Of a stretch of DNA of 64,000 bases, positions 54,253-62,949 are shown piece after piece. How positions within the stretch are numbered: the first letter of the stretch is position 1; each line of letters begins with the position of its first letter. The DNA is from Candidatus Hydrothermus pacificus (GTDB taxonomy: Bacteria > Hydrothermota > Hydrothermia > Hydrothermales > Hydrothermaceae): positions 93,302 through 157,301 of the forward strand of contig MTOH01000011.1 of NCBI GenBank assembly GCA_002011615.1, in the 5' to 3' direction. The notes beneath the pieces are model-generated. The model was given only the letters and a program-made list of their open reading frames with translations, made no database searches and was not told the DNA's origin. The position numbers and the translations under genes are program-made.

Positions 54253-54284
54253 CTTTCTTTTTCCTCCAGAATTTTTAGTTTTTA

Positions 54285-54314
54285 ATTATATTAGAAGAAT
54301 GTAAGTATTTTCAA
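54285..54314 (-). promoter_or_regulatory. Sigma70-type promoter upstream of rpmE
   Basis: Minus strand: TTGAAA (54314-54309), 18 bases, TATAAT (54290-54285), leading to rpmE at 54252 with a normal short leader and GGAGG. Confidence 0.6.
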
Positions 54315-54325
54315 ATTATTGCGAT

Positions 54326-57157
54326 TCACTTTACCAGAATGATTTTTTCTTTTAACAAAATATAAGGTGTTTTTACCTTTATGATGTAGATTCCCTGAGG
54401 AAATCCTTTTAAACTGATTTTCTTAATCTCCTTATTTCTTTCAAGGGAATATAAAAATCTCTTTACCTTTATTCCTGCAAGATTGAATACAGAAATTTCC
54501 ATCTTTGTATTAAAAGGAAATGCATAGTTTAAATAAATTTCTCCCTTTGAAAGGGTAGGAAAAATTTTAATGAATTTTTTCTTTGAAGGAAACTTTTCCT
54601 GGATATAAACACTCCAGTATCTGTTATAGGCAGTGTCAATATGTTCCTCGAGAGATGATAAACTGTTTCCACCTGCTATTGCAAAGGCAACAATTACAGA
54701 ATCACCCACAGGGATATCAAAAGGACCTGCTGAAATACAGGTTGACCAGTCACTGGTAGTGTCTGCTGATGGGAATGAATAAGTTCCGTTTAAAAATTTT
54801 ATCTCAATACTGTCGGGTAAACCTGCATAGGGCCATGTATAGGTTGGGCCGTATATCATAGAGATGTTTGCAATCTGAACAGAGCCTCTTTTCGGATTTA
54901 GTATTGCAGAACCAACACAGGTGGAAGAGTAATACATATATGCGAGGCTTCTTCCTGCGTCCGTTCCACCAAGGTTCTGGTCATAAGGATTTATGTCCCA
55001 GTCAAGGAAAATTCCTGCATAAAGTCCTGTTATATCCTGGGAGCCATTGTTTTTGAGAACAAATTCAAGGATTACAAAATCATCAGCATTTGGATTACTC
55101 CATGCGTATCCCTTCTGGGTACATGTTATGCCTTTAACTTCCTCCCCGCCTGAGTCATCATAGATGGCAACAGAATATTCATCATAGGGAGGGTATGGTT
55201 CATACATGTAAACATGACCATCAGGTTCTGTCACTGTAACCCAGTCATCGTCATCACTCTGGTTTGACTCATAGTATCTATCAATCACATAAGGGAAAAC
55301 CGTTCCTATTGCAAACCCCCCATAGAAAAGATGGGATGATGAGCCTACAGGATACTGACAGCCATTGCCTTCTACCTGGTTTGAAGACATATATCCTATT
55401 GCTCCATATCTTGTTACTGTTAAAAGGATATTTCCGCAGTCATGATCAGCCCAGTCAACACCGGGAACACCTATGTATACAGAAAACCCATCTGTAGTAG
55501 AATACCCTCCACTTGCGGTTATATAAACTTCAAAATCAACCTGTGTACCTGAAGGTGCACTTGAAGATGCAACAACTACATAGGGGTCAGAACTGTTATT
55601 TACTGTGTCACCCTGAGGAATGTTCCCAAAGAAAGAAACAGAATCCTGAATTGTCACATAGGGTGATGTTGTTCTTAAAACTGCCTGAACACTATCCGCA
55701 TTAATTCCGGTATTTTTTAAGGTAAGAGTTATGTAAGCAAACTCCCCAGGATCCCATATACTATCACCGCCTGCATCCTGAAGGGTATGAGAATGTATAT
55801 AGAGGTATGGCATATTTGGTAAAGGAGTGTTTAAAAGGGATTGGTAAATATTTAAAATACCCCAACCATAATCATTGTTTGGATAGGGTTCTCCCTGAGG
55901 AGGATGATAGGCATAATCGGTTAGGAGCTGGTAAATTTCATATACATTCAGGTAAGGATTTCTTTGACATAAAATGGCAATTGCACCTGTAATGTGAGGG
56001 GCTGCCCTTCCTGCGCTTGACCAGGTAGCGTAAGTATCAGGAGGAATACTGGAAGTAATACTAATACCTAGTGCTGAAATATCAGGTTTTGTGAGATTCC
56101 AATCCGACCTATACCAATAAATAGAATCATTCCATGGAAATGTATCCGGGGCAGGCCCTCTACCACAAAAAGAAGGAACCCTCTCCAGAGAATCCACAGC
56201 GGTTACCCCTATCACAAGGGGATAGTCCGCAGGGCTATCAACGGTACCCGGATCAGGTCCATTTGAACTAACACGAAATATAGGGATTATTCCCAGATTT
56301 CTCAAATTTAGACAATCATCCCAATATTCAAGCCCGCCACCAAGCCATGGATTGTTAAGAGCCACAATATTTATACCTTGACTTTTCCATTCAGCAATTT
56401 TCTGAAAACCTGCATGTATTGCAGAAGAGAAGCATGAACCATTCGCATTACATATCTTGCATGCAACAAACTTCGCACCAGGTGCAACCCCTATATCCTT
56501 AGGAAACGGACCAAGTCCATCTCCCCCCAGTATAATTCCTAAGTCGTGGGTCCCATTACCGTGATCATCATAAGGAAAAGGTTGTCCATTAATCCCATCA
56601 TACCAGTAAGGCTCAAGCCACTTACCCTGAAGTGCAGGATGATTTATGTCAACTCCTGTAGACATATCCCCAACTATAACCCCTGTACCATCATACCCGG
56701 TCATCCAGCAGGAATCAGCCCTTACCCTCAGGATGTTCCATTCTATTAAATCTATATTTCCGTCTTCTTCAGCAGGAGTAACAGCTTCTATCTGAATTAT
56801 AAAATCTTCAATTATGTATTCAACTTCTTTTCTTTTCGCAAGATTTTCTATTACTTCTTTTTCAGCCTTTAAATAAAATCCGTTGAATATCCAGTAGGAC
56901 TTTATTTCTCCGATTTTATCTGAAAAGTTTTGTTTAAGATAATTTAAGATTTCTCTCTGAGAATTTTCAGAAAAGTTTTTCAAAAATTCCACATATTCCT
57001 TTGGAGGAAGATTTTTTATTCTCTCATAATCAGGCTTTTCTTTTAAATGAACCAGAACTGCAATTTTTTCAAAAGGAGAAGCGTTTTTTAAAATTTCCCT
57101 TAAAGATGGCATTATTTTTGAATTTGAAAGAAGAATTAAAATTAAAAACCCCTTCAT
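54326..57157 (-). CDS. Secreted subtilase-fold protein with all catalytic residues replaced, Por-type C-terminal domain
   Basis: The 943-residue protein has a signal peptide, an inhibitor-like prodomain (to about 125) and a subtilisin-like domain close to the bacillopeptidase F type. Aligned to that family, the Asp position of 'DTGVD' is Ser166 ('GDMSTGVD'), the His position of 'GHGTH' is Asn201 ('HGNGTHDLG'), the oxyanion Asn is Ser298, and the Ser of 'GTSMAAPH' is Gly383 ('SSAGRAAPH'). The fold-forming parts around them ('GVAPGAKFVACK', 'SPADYPLVIGVTA', 'AAPHITGAIAIL') remain. It is therefore probably a pseudoprotease. Beta domains follow, and the end ('ISVFNLAGIKVKRF ... QGIYIIKV') is a sorting domain. 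Confidence 0.85.
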   Translation of the reverse strand: MKGFLILILLSNSKIMPSLREILKNASPFEKIAVLVHLKEKPDYERIKNLPPKEYVEFLKNFSENSQREILNYLKQNFSDKIGEIKSYWIFNGFYLKAEKEVIENLAKRKEVEYIIEDFIIQIEAVTPAEEDGNIDLIEWNILRVRADSCWMTGYDGTGVIVGDMSTGVDINHPALQGKWLEPYWYDGINGQPFPYDDHGNGTHDLGIILGGDGLGPFPKDIGVAPGAKFVACKICNANGSCFSSAIHAGFQKIAEWKSQGINIVALNNPWLGGGLEYWDDCLNLRNLGIIPIFRVSSNGPDPGTVDSPADYPLVIGVTAVDSLERVPSFCGRGPAPDTFPWNDSIYWYRSDWNLTKPDISALGISITSSIPPDTYATWSSAGRAAPHITGAIAILCQRNPYLNVYEIYQLLTDYAYHPPQGEPYPNNDYGWGILNIYQSLLNTPLPNMPYLYIHSHTLQDAGGDSIWDPGEFAYITLTLKNTGINADSVQAVLRTTSPYVTIQDSVSFFGNIPQGDTVNNSSDPYVVVASSSAPSGTQVDFEVYITASGGYSTTDGFSVYIGVPGVDWADHDCGNILLTVTRYGAIGYMSSNQVEGNGCQYPVGSSSHLFYGGFAIGTVFPYVIDRYYESNQSDDDDWVTVTEPDGHVYMYEPYPPYDEYSVAIYDDSGGEEVKGITCTQKGYAWSNPNADDFVILEFVLKNNGSQDITGLYAGIFLDWDINPYDQNLGGTDAGRSLAYMYYSSTCVGSAILNPKRGSVQIANISMIYGPTYTWPYAGLPDSIEIKFLNGTYSFPSADTTSDWSTCISAGPFDIPVGDSVIVAFAIAGGNSLSSLEEHIDTAYNRYWSVYIQEKFPSKKKFIKIFPTLSKGEIYLNYAFPFNTKMEISVFNLAGIKVKRFLYSLERNKEIKKISLKGFPQGIYIIKVKTPYILLKEKIILVK

Positions 57158-57188
57158 AAAACCCCCTTTTTTATACTCTTAATTATAA

Positions 57189-57217
57189 ATTATAAACTAC
57201 TTAAAAATTAATTTCAA
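57189..57217 (-). promoter_or_regulatory. Promoter of the dead-subtilase gene
   Basis: Minus strand: TTGAAA (57217-57212), 17 bases, TATAAT (57194-57189). It stands back to back with the cas6 promoter, with six bases between the two -35 boxes. Confidence 0.6.
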
Positions 57218-57223
57218 TGTTTC

Positions 57224-57252
57224 TTGATTTTTGTAAAAAAAATAAGTATAAT
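57224..57252 (+). promoter_or_regulatory. Promoter of the cas6-hsp20-lon-dapA operon
   Basis: TTGATT (57224-57229), 17 bases, TATAAT (57247-57252). The ATG of cas6 at 57265 is 12 bases after the -10, so the leader is only a few bases and carries no ribosome site. No CIRCE or heat-shock sigma element is seen. Confidence 0.6.
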
Positions 57253-57264
57253 TAAGATATAATT

Positions 57265-57999
57265 ATGAGACTGAAACTTACCATAGGCAAAGAAGACAAA
57301 TGGTATAGATTTCCATGGGGATATCCCTATTATGTTTCATCCTCAATTTATAACTTACTTCACAAAATAGACCCTGAATTTAGCTTTTTCTGGCATTCAA
57401 TTGGGTTTCAGAAAAAAGGAAAAAATTTTAAATTGTTTACCTTCTCACCCTTTTTACCTCAAAAATTTATAGGTAAAGACGATGCCTGTTATCTTCTTGC
57501 TCCCATAAGTTTCTTCATTTCCTCACCCATTGAAGAGTTTATGGAAAAATTAACAAAATCCTTTAAAACCTACAGAAGCATAAATATTCTGGGCTATAAC
57601 CTGCCTCTTTTATCAATAAAAGAAGTGCCTGTCTCTGTAAACAAAAAAGTTTTAAAATTAAAAACTCTTTCACCTCTTACAATTTCAAAAAAGGTGAAAA
57701 TTAAAGATAAAATGAGGTCCTTTTATCTAACGCCTGAGAACGAAAATTTTATCCCCAGAATAAAAGAAAACTTAATTGAAAAATTTTCAATGTTTTACAA
57801 CACCCCTGTAAAAGAAATAGAAGTCCATATAGAGATAGAAAGTCATAAAACCAAACTGATAGAAATAAAAAATATAAAGGTCAGGGGGATTGTTATGGAA
57901 TTTAAAGTCTCAGCACCAAAGGAGTTAATTCAGTTTGGTTATGAAGCAGGTTTTGGTGAAAAAACCTCAATGGGCTTTGGATTTGTGGAGGAATCATGA
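57265..57999 (+). CDS. cas6: CRISPR-associated endoribonuclease Cas6
   Basis: The 244-residue protein has Cas6 features throughout: the N-terminal RAMP fold 'YPYYVSSSIYNLLHKID', 'FWHSIGFQKKGKNFKLFTFS', 'ISFFISSPIEEF', 'KLKTLSPLTI', 'SFYLTPEN', and the C-terminal Gly-rich loop 'GYEAGFGEKTSMGFGFVE'. Tyr29, His44 and Lys50/51 are spaced as the Tyr-His-Lys triad of Pyrococcus Cas6. It cuts CRISPR repeat RNA in known systems. No array or other cas gene is in the window. Its stop overlaps hsp20 as ATGA, so it is tied to chaperone and protease genes, which is unusual. Confidence 0.9.
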   Translation: MRLKLTIGKEDKWYRFPWGYPYYVSSSIYNLLHKIDPEFSFFWHSIGFQKKGKNFKLFTFSPFLPQKFIGKDDACYLLAPISFFISSPIEEFMEKLTKSFKTYRSINILGYNLPLLSIKEVPVSVNKKVLKLKTLSPLTISKKVKIKDKMRSFYLTPENENFIPRIKENLIEKFSMFYNTPVKEIEVHIEIESHKTKLIEIKNIKVRGIVMEFKVSAPKELIQFGYEAGFGEKTSMGFGFVEES

Positions 58000-58397
58000 A
58001 GGACTATTTTTTTGATGAAATATTTGAGGAAATGAGAAGTGGTTTAAAGGAATTTTTCTCCCATCCTGAATCAAATGTTGTAAGGCCACCTGCGAATATA
58101 AAGGAAACACAGGATAAATGGTTAATAGAAATTGCCCTCCCAGGAGTTAAAAAAGATGATATAAGAATAAAAATAGATGAAAATAAAATCATGAGCGTTG
58201 AAGGCGAAAGTTTTCCTGAGGAAGAAGAAATAATATGTTTCCACAGACTTGAATGGTCTTTGAGGAAATTCAAGGTAAAATTCCAGTTATCTGATGATTC
58301 TGACCCCTCTCAGATTGAATCAATATTAAAAGACGGGATTCTAAAAATTACTGTTCCAAAAAGAGAAAAAAAATCTATTGAAATAAAAATTGAGTAA
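57996..58397 (+). CDS. Small heat-shock protein (Hsp20/alpha-crystallin)
   Basis: The 133-residue protein has an alpha-crystallin domain: 'PPANIKETQDKWLIEIALPGVKKDDIRI', 'MSVEGE', 'FHRLEWSLRKFKVKFQL', 'ILKDGILKITVPKRE' (with the conserved 'LKDGILKITVPK') and an 'IEIKI' tail. It holds unfolding proteins. It is coupled to cas6 by ATGA and followed by lon after two bases, so chaperone and protease are made together. Confidence 0.93.
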   Translation: MKDYFFDEIFEEMRSGLKEFFSHPESNVVRPPANIKETQDKWLIEIALPGVKKDDIRIKIDENKIMSVEGESFPEEEEIICFHRLEWSLRKFKVKFQLSDDSDPSQIESILKDGILKITVPKREKKSIEIKIE

Positions 58398-58399
58398 TC

Positions 58400-60763
58400 A
58401 TGGAAGAAATTAAAATACCCAATGTTTTAAATGTTTTACCCGTTAAGGGAGGAGTTGTCTTTCCAAACATGACCATACCAATTGTGATAAAAGAAAAGAA
58501 TATACAGAATTTAATTGACGATGCTTTAAAAAAGGAAAAACTCGTCATTACCCTGACTCAAAAAGATGAAAAAGTTCAGAATCCGATGTTCAAAGACCTG
58601 TATCACACGGGAACAATAACCATGATTTTAAGGATGATGCGAGCACCTGATGGCACCATGAGGCTTATAATGCAGGGTATTAAAAGAGCAAAGGTAAAAA
58701 AGATTTTGAAAGAAAAACCCTATCTTGTCGCAGAAATTGAGGAGATTGAAGAAATTGCAAAAGAGAAAGATGAGAAAGAAACAGAGGCATTAAAGGCAAA
58801 TGTTCTGAACCTGCTTAAAGATATAGTCCAGAATATACCCTATGTGCCTGAAGATTTTCTTATTATCGCAATGAATATATCTGAACCCGGAAAACTTGCT
58901 GATTTTGTCGCAGGTTATATGCAGTTTCCTGTGGAAGAAAAACAAAAGGTTCTTGAAATACAGGATGAAACCCGTCGTTTGAGGTATGTTTTAAAGCTCC
59001 TTGCACAGGAAAAAGAAGTAATCTCTCTCTCCCAGAAAATAAGGGAGGAAATAAGCGAAAAAATTGATAAAGAACAGAGGGAGTACTATCTGAGACAACA
59101 GTTAAAAGCAATCCAGAAAGAACTGGGTGAGGTTGATGAAAAGACAAAAGAAGTGGAAGAACTCAGGGAAAAGATTAAAGAAGCAGGAATGCCAGAAGAG
59201 GTGGAAGAGGTTGCCCTTAAAGAAGTTTCAAAACTTGAGAGAATTCCACCGGGTATGCCCGAATACACTGTTGTAAGAAATTACATTGATTGGTTACTCG
59301 CTCTTCCCTGGGCAAGAGAAACAAAAGATAACCTTGATTTAAAAAGAGCCCAGAAAACACTTGATGAGGACCATTTTAACCTGGAAAGAGTAAAGGACAG
59401 AATCCTTGAATTTCTCGCTGTAAGGACACTTAAAAAAGGAGAAGTAAAAGGACCGATTCTTTGCTTTGTGGGACCTCCCGGTGTTGGAAAAACATCCCTG
59501 GGAAAATCAATTGCAAGGGCACTGGGGAGAAAATTTATAAGAATGTCTCTTGGTGGTGTAAGAGATGAAGCAGAGATAAGGGGACACAGAAGAACCTATG
59601 TGGGAGCACTTCCTGGAAGAATTGTTCAGGGAATAAGACAGGCAGGCACAAAAAATCCTGTCTTTATGCTTGATGAAATAGATAAAGTGGGAATGGATTT
59701 CAGAGGAGACCCATCAGCGGCACTCCTTGAAGTTCTTGACCCTGAACAGAACCATTCTTTCAGCGACCATTATCTTGAGGTTCCTTTTGATTTGTCAAAG
59801 GTGTTTTTCATAGCCACCGCAAATACAACTTACACAATACCTCCCCCTCTACTTGACAGGATGGAGGTGATTGAAATTCCCGGATACATAGAGTATGAGA
59901 AACTTGAAATAGCAAAGAAGTATCTCGTTCCAAGAGAAATTGAAGCAAATGGACTTGTAGGATATAAAATAGAATTCAAAGATTCTGCAATAAGGAAAAT
60001 AATAAGAGAGTATACAAGGGAAGCAGGTGTGAGAAATCTTGAGAAAAAAATAGGCAGTGTTTTAAGAAAAATTGCTGTTGAGATTGCAAAAGGAAAGAAG
60101 TTTAACAAACTTATAATCACTGAAAAAGAAATTGAAAAATACCTCGGGGCACCCATTTTCTTTTCCGAGACAAAGGCAAGAGAAGGCTTACCAGGAGTTG
60201 CAACGGGCATGGCATGGACACCAACAGGTGGAGAGATACTATTTATTGAATCCACAAAGATGCCCGGTGGCAAAAATTTGATACTAACAGGGCAACTGGG
60301 AGATGTAATGAGGGAAAGCGCACAGGCAGCGCTTTCAATTATAAGAAGCAAGGTAAAGGAACTGGCTATATCTCCTGATTTCTGGAATAAATACGATATC
60401 CATATACATGTTCCAGAGGGTGCTGTTCCAAAAGATGGACCTTCTGCAGGAGTAACAATGCTCGCATCCCTTGTGTCCCTTTTAAAGGAAAAACCTGTAA
60501 ATCCTGAAATTGCGATGACAGGAGAGATAACTTTAAGAGGAAGGGTTATGCCTGTGGGCGGAATAAAAGAAAAGGTTCTTGCTGCAAAAAGAGCAGGGAT
60601 AAAGGAAATAATTTTGCCAAAATTGAATCAAAAAGATTTGGCAGAAATTCCGGATTATGCTAAAAAAGATTTAAAGTTTCATTTTGTGGAGAATGTTGAT
60701 GAGGTGTTAAAGGTCATCTTTAAGGATGGAAGGAAAAATAAAATAAAAAGGAGAAAAAAATGA
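58400..60763 (+). CDS. lon: ATP-dependent protease Lon
   Basis: The 787-residue protein has the Lon N-terminal domain ('VLPVKGGVVFPNMTIPI'), the AAA+ module with Walker A 'FVGPPGVGKTSLGKSIARAL', 'RMSLGGVRDEAEIRGHRRTYVGALPG' (as 'GGVRDEAEIRGHRRTYVG'), 'VFMLDEIDKVG', and the protease domain with 'VPKDGPSAGVTML' (catalytic Ser) and 'VMPVGGIKEKVLAAKRAG' (catalytic Lys). Full length and apparently active. Its stop overlaps dapA as ATGA. The last residues are very basic. Confidence 0.97.
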   Translation: MEEIKIPNVLNVLPVKGGVVFPNMTIPIVIKEKNIQNLIDDALKKEKLVITLTQKDEKVQNPMFKDLYHTGTITMILRMMRAPDGTMRLIMQGIKRAKVKKILKEKPYLVAEIEEIEEIAKEKDEKETEALKANVLNLLKDIVQNIPYVPEDFLIIAMNISEPGKLADFVAGYMQFPVEEKQKVLEIQDETRRLRYVLKLLAQEKEVISLSQKIREEISEKIDKEQREYYLRQQLKAIQKELGEVDEKTKEVEELREKIKEAGMPEEVEEVALKEVSKLERIPPGMPEYTVVRNYIDWLLALPWARETKDNLDLKRAQKTLDEDHFNLERVKDRILEFLAVRTLKKGEVKGPILCFVGPPGVGKTSLGKSIARALGRKFIRMSLGGVRDEAEIRGHRRTYVGALPGRIVQGIRQAGTKNPVFMLDEIDKVGMDFRGDPSAALLEVLDPEQNHSFSDHYLEVPFDLSKVFFIATANTTYTIPPPLLDRMEVIEIPGYIEYEKLEIAKKYLVPREIEANGLVGYKIEFKDSAIRKIIREYTREAGVRNLEKKIGSVLRKIAVEIAKGKKFNKLIITEKEIEKYLGAPIFFSETKAREGLPGVATGMAWTPTGGEILFIESTKMPGGKNLILTGQLGDVMRESAQAALSIIRSKVKELAISPDFWNKYDIHIHVPEGAVPKDGPSAGVTMLASLVSLLKEKPVNPEIAMTGEITLRGRVMPVGGIKEKVLAAKRAGIKEIILPKLNQKDLAEIPDYAKKDLKFHFVENVDEVLKVIFKDGRKNKIKRRKK

Positions 60764-61641
60764 TAGAAGGAGTGATAACAGCACTGGTTACACCATTTAA
60801 AGAGGGTAAAATAGATGAAAAAAGTTTTGAAAGACTCATAGAATTTCAGATAAAAGAGGGAGCTGATGGAATTTTAACATCAGGAACAACAGGAGAAAGT
60901 GCAACCTTATCCCTTGAAGAAAAAGAATTTTTATTCAAAAGGGCTAAGGAAATTGCGGGTGAAAGGGCAAAGATAATTGCAGGATGCGGGACAAACGACA
61001 CAAAGAAAACCCTTGAGACCGTAAAAGTTGCTGAAAAGGTGGGTGTTGATACATTCTTACTTGTATGCCCTTATTATAATAAGCCTACCCAGGAAGGTCT
61101 TTATAGGCATTTTGCAGAGGTTGCAAAGAATACAGGTGGTAAAATAATTCTTTACAATGTCCCTGGAAGAACTTCTTCAAACCTTGAACCCAGGACAGTT
61201 AAAAGACTTGTTGACGATTTTGACAACATAACAGGAGTTAAAGAAGCATCAAAAAATCTTGACCAGATGATGGAACTTTATTCCCTTGTAGGAGAAAAAA
61301 TATCACTCCTTTCAGGAGACGATTCCTGGACATTTCCGCTTTTAACGCTCGGATATAAAGGAGTTGTGTCAGTATTTTCAAACCTTTTGATAAAACCCTT
61401 TAAACAGATGATAGAATATGTTAAAAAGGGAGAAATTAAAAAAGCATCTGAAATTCATTATAAATATCTCCCTTTAATGAAAGCAATTTTCATTGAAACA
61501 AATCCAGTGCCCGTAAAAACCGCAATGGAAATAATGGGCTGGATATCATCAGAAGCGAGATTGCCCTTGGCCCCTATGAAAGAGGAAAATAAGAAAAAAT
61601 TGGAGGAGATTTTAAGAAAATACGAATTCCCTGATTTTTAA
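60760..61641 (+). CDS. dapA: 4-hydroxy-tetrahydrodipicolinate synthase
   Basis: The 293-residue TIM-barrel protein has 'ITALVTPFKEGKID', 'TSGTTGESATLS', 'GCGTNDTKKTLE', 'CPYYNKPTQEGLYRHF', catalytic Tyr in 'LYNVPGRTS', the Schiff-base Lys in 'GVKEASKNLDQM' and 'SGDDSWTFPLLTLG'. It makes the first committed intermediate of lysine and meso-diaminopimelate, needed for peptidoglycan. The ATGA overlap with lon is an odd pairing. No lysine riboswitch is near. Confidence 0.94.
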   Translation: MIEGVITALVTPFKEGKIDEKSFERLIEFQIKEGADGILTSGTTGESATLSLEEKEFLFKRAKEIAGERAKIIAGCGTNDTKKTLETVKVAEKVGVDTFLLVCPYYNKPTQEGLYRHFAEVAKNTGGKIILYNVPGRTSSNLEPRTVKRLVDDFDNITGVKEASKNLDQMMELYSLVGEKISLLSGDDSWTFPLLTLGYKGVVSVFSNLLIKPFKQMIEYVKKGEIKKASEIHYKYLPLMKAIFIETNPVPVKTAMEIMGWISSEARLPLAPMKEENKKKLEEILRKYEFPDF

Positions 61642-61688
61642 TTTTATAAAAAGAATTTCTTAAAATATAAAATCTTAATCCTTAATAC

Positions 61689-61717
61689 TTGACAAATTTG
61701 TAAATTTCCTTTATAAT
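61689..61717 (+). promoter_or_regulatory. Consensus sigma70 promoter for the envelope-stress-like cassette
   Basis: TTGACA (61689-61694), exactly 17 bases, TATAAT (61712-61717): a perfect consensus, the best in the window. It leads to the gene at 61756, which has an AGGAGG site. Such a promoter would give strong constitutive expression unless a repressor acts. Confidence 0.75.
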
Positions 61718-61755
61718 TTATAAACTCAATTTTATAATTTTTCAGGAGGTGTATT

Positions 61756-62499
61756 ATGGAAGAGGCAATTAAAAAAGTGCTTGAGATGCTGGAGGAGGGG
61801 AAAATATCTCCTGAAGAGGCTGAAAAGCTGATAAAAGCGATAAAGGAATCGGGAAAAAAGGAACCAGAAAGCGACTTTTCTGTTCAGAATCTCGGAGAAT
61901 TTGTCTCTGAAATCGTAAGTAAAAGCCTGAAAACCGCTTTCAGTTCTGCTTTTAAGTTTGCAAAGGGAGGGTCTTCTGAAAAGATCAATATGGAGATTCC
62001 TGCGAGGGAGAAGCTAAAAATTACTGCACAGGGAAGTGAGATTGAAATAAAAAGTGAACAGAGAGAAACTGTTATAATAAACGGAATCGGGGTGAAACTT
62101 GAAGCACTTGATAAAAAAGAAAATGAAACCTCTATAGAGGTGATTGCCGGGGAAGCTGAAATCCTGATGCCTTCGGGTAAAGATATTGAACTTATTGTAC
62201 AGGGAGGCGATACGGAGGTAAAAGGGGATTTCAAAAGCATAAATGTTAATATTCAGGGAGACGATGCAGAGTTTTATTCAGACTTCGAAAAAGCGGAAAT
62301 TAAAATCATGGGTGGAGATTTTACTTTAACAACCTCGAAAAAACCATTGAAAATCAATATTATGTGTCTCGGAGGAGATTTCGAATTACCAGAAGGATTC
62401 AAAAAAGAAGATGGATACTATATTTACGGAGACCAGAACCACAGAGAAATTGAGGTCGAAATACAGGGTGGAGATTTTGAATTAAAATTCAAAGAATGA
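61756..62499 (+). CDS. YvlB/LiaX-like protein: SHOCT-like hairpin plus DUF4097-type beta-solenoid
   Basis: The 247-residue protein starts with a helical hairpin, 'VLEMLEEGKISPEEAEKLI', and continues from about residue 75 as repeated short beta strands ('IEVIAGEAEILMPSG', 'LIVQGGDTEVKGDF', 'VNIQGDDAEFYSDF', 'IKIMGGDFTLTTS', 'EVEIQGGDFELKF') like the DUF4097 sheet of YvlB and LiaX. LiaX senses antimicrobial peptides at the cell surface and controls the LiaFSR system. Here a signal peptide is absent. It opens a four-gene cassette in which each product has this hairpin. A consensus promoter and AGGAGG site precede it. Confidence 0.75.
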   Translation: MEEAIKKVLEMLEEGKISPEEAEKLIKAIKESGKKEPESDFSVQNLGEFVSEIVSKSLKTAFSSAFKFAKGGSSEKINMEIPAREKLKITAQGSEIEIKSEQRETVIINGIGVKLEALDKKENETSIEVIAGEAEILMPSGKDIELIVQGGDTEVKGDFKSINVNIQGDDAEFYSDFEKAEIKIMGGDFTLTTSKKPLKINIMCLGGDFELPEGFKKEDGYYIYGDQNHREIEVEIQGGDFELKFKE

Positions 62500-62511
62500 A
62501 GATAACATGAA

Positions 62512-62572
62512 CCATAAACCATTAGCCATAAGCCATGCGCCATATGCTATAAACCATCCCGACATTGTCGGG
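62512..62572. repeat. CCATA-rich repeat with terminal hairpin, copy 2
   Basis: Same order of CCATAAACC, AGCCATAAGCC, CGCCATATGCTATAAACC and the hairpin CCCGAC-ATT-GTCGGG (62558-62572) as at 31732-31803, with small differences. It lies inside the cassette, between the first and second genes, and ends three bases before the AGGAGG site of the second gene. Confidence 0.75.
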
Positions 62573-62589
62573 AAAGGAGGTTTAAAAAA

Positions 62590-62940
62590 ATGAAAGATGA
62601 AATAAAAAAAATACTTAAAATGGTGGAGGAAGGGAAAATAAAGGCTGAAGAGGCTGAAAAGATACTTCTTGCAATTCTGGAACCCGAGAAAAAGATATCT
62701 TCTAAGAAATTTCTCAAAATAAAAGTTTATGAACCGAACGGAGATAAGGTAAATATAACGCTTCCAATAGGTCTTATAAAATTTGCCACAAAATTCATCC
62801 CCAAAGAAAAAATGGAAATTCTAAAAGAAAGGGAAATAAATATTGACGAAATACTCTCCTCCCTTGATGAAGAGACTCAGGGTGAAATTGTGAATGTTGA
62901 AGAGACAGACGGGACAGTTGTTAAAATATGGATTGAATAG
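62590..62940 (+). CDS. SHOCT-like hairpin protein, second cassette gene
   Basis: The 116-residue protein starts 'MKDEIKKILKMVEEGKIKAE', the same hairpin as the previous protein, and then has a compact domain ('FLKIKVYEPNGDKVNITLPI', 'TQGEIVNVEETDGTVVKIWI') with no membrane segment. Similar small proteins are found with YvlB-like genes in other bacteria. AGGAGG precedes the ATG. The function is unknown; interaction with the other hairpin proteins is a natural guess. Confidence 0.65.
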   Translation: MKDEIKKILKMVEEGKIKAEEAEKILLAILEPEKKISSKKFLKIKVYEPNGDKVNITLPIGLIKFATKFIPKEKMEILKEREINIDEILSSLDEETQGEIVNVEETDGTVVKIWIE

Positions 62941-62949
62941 GAGGCTAAA

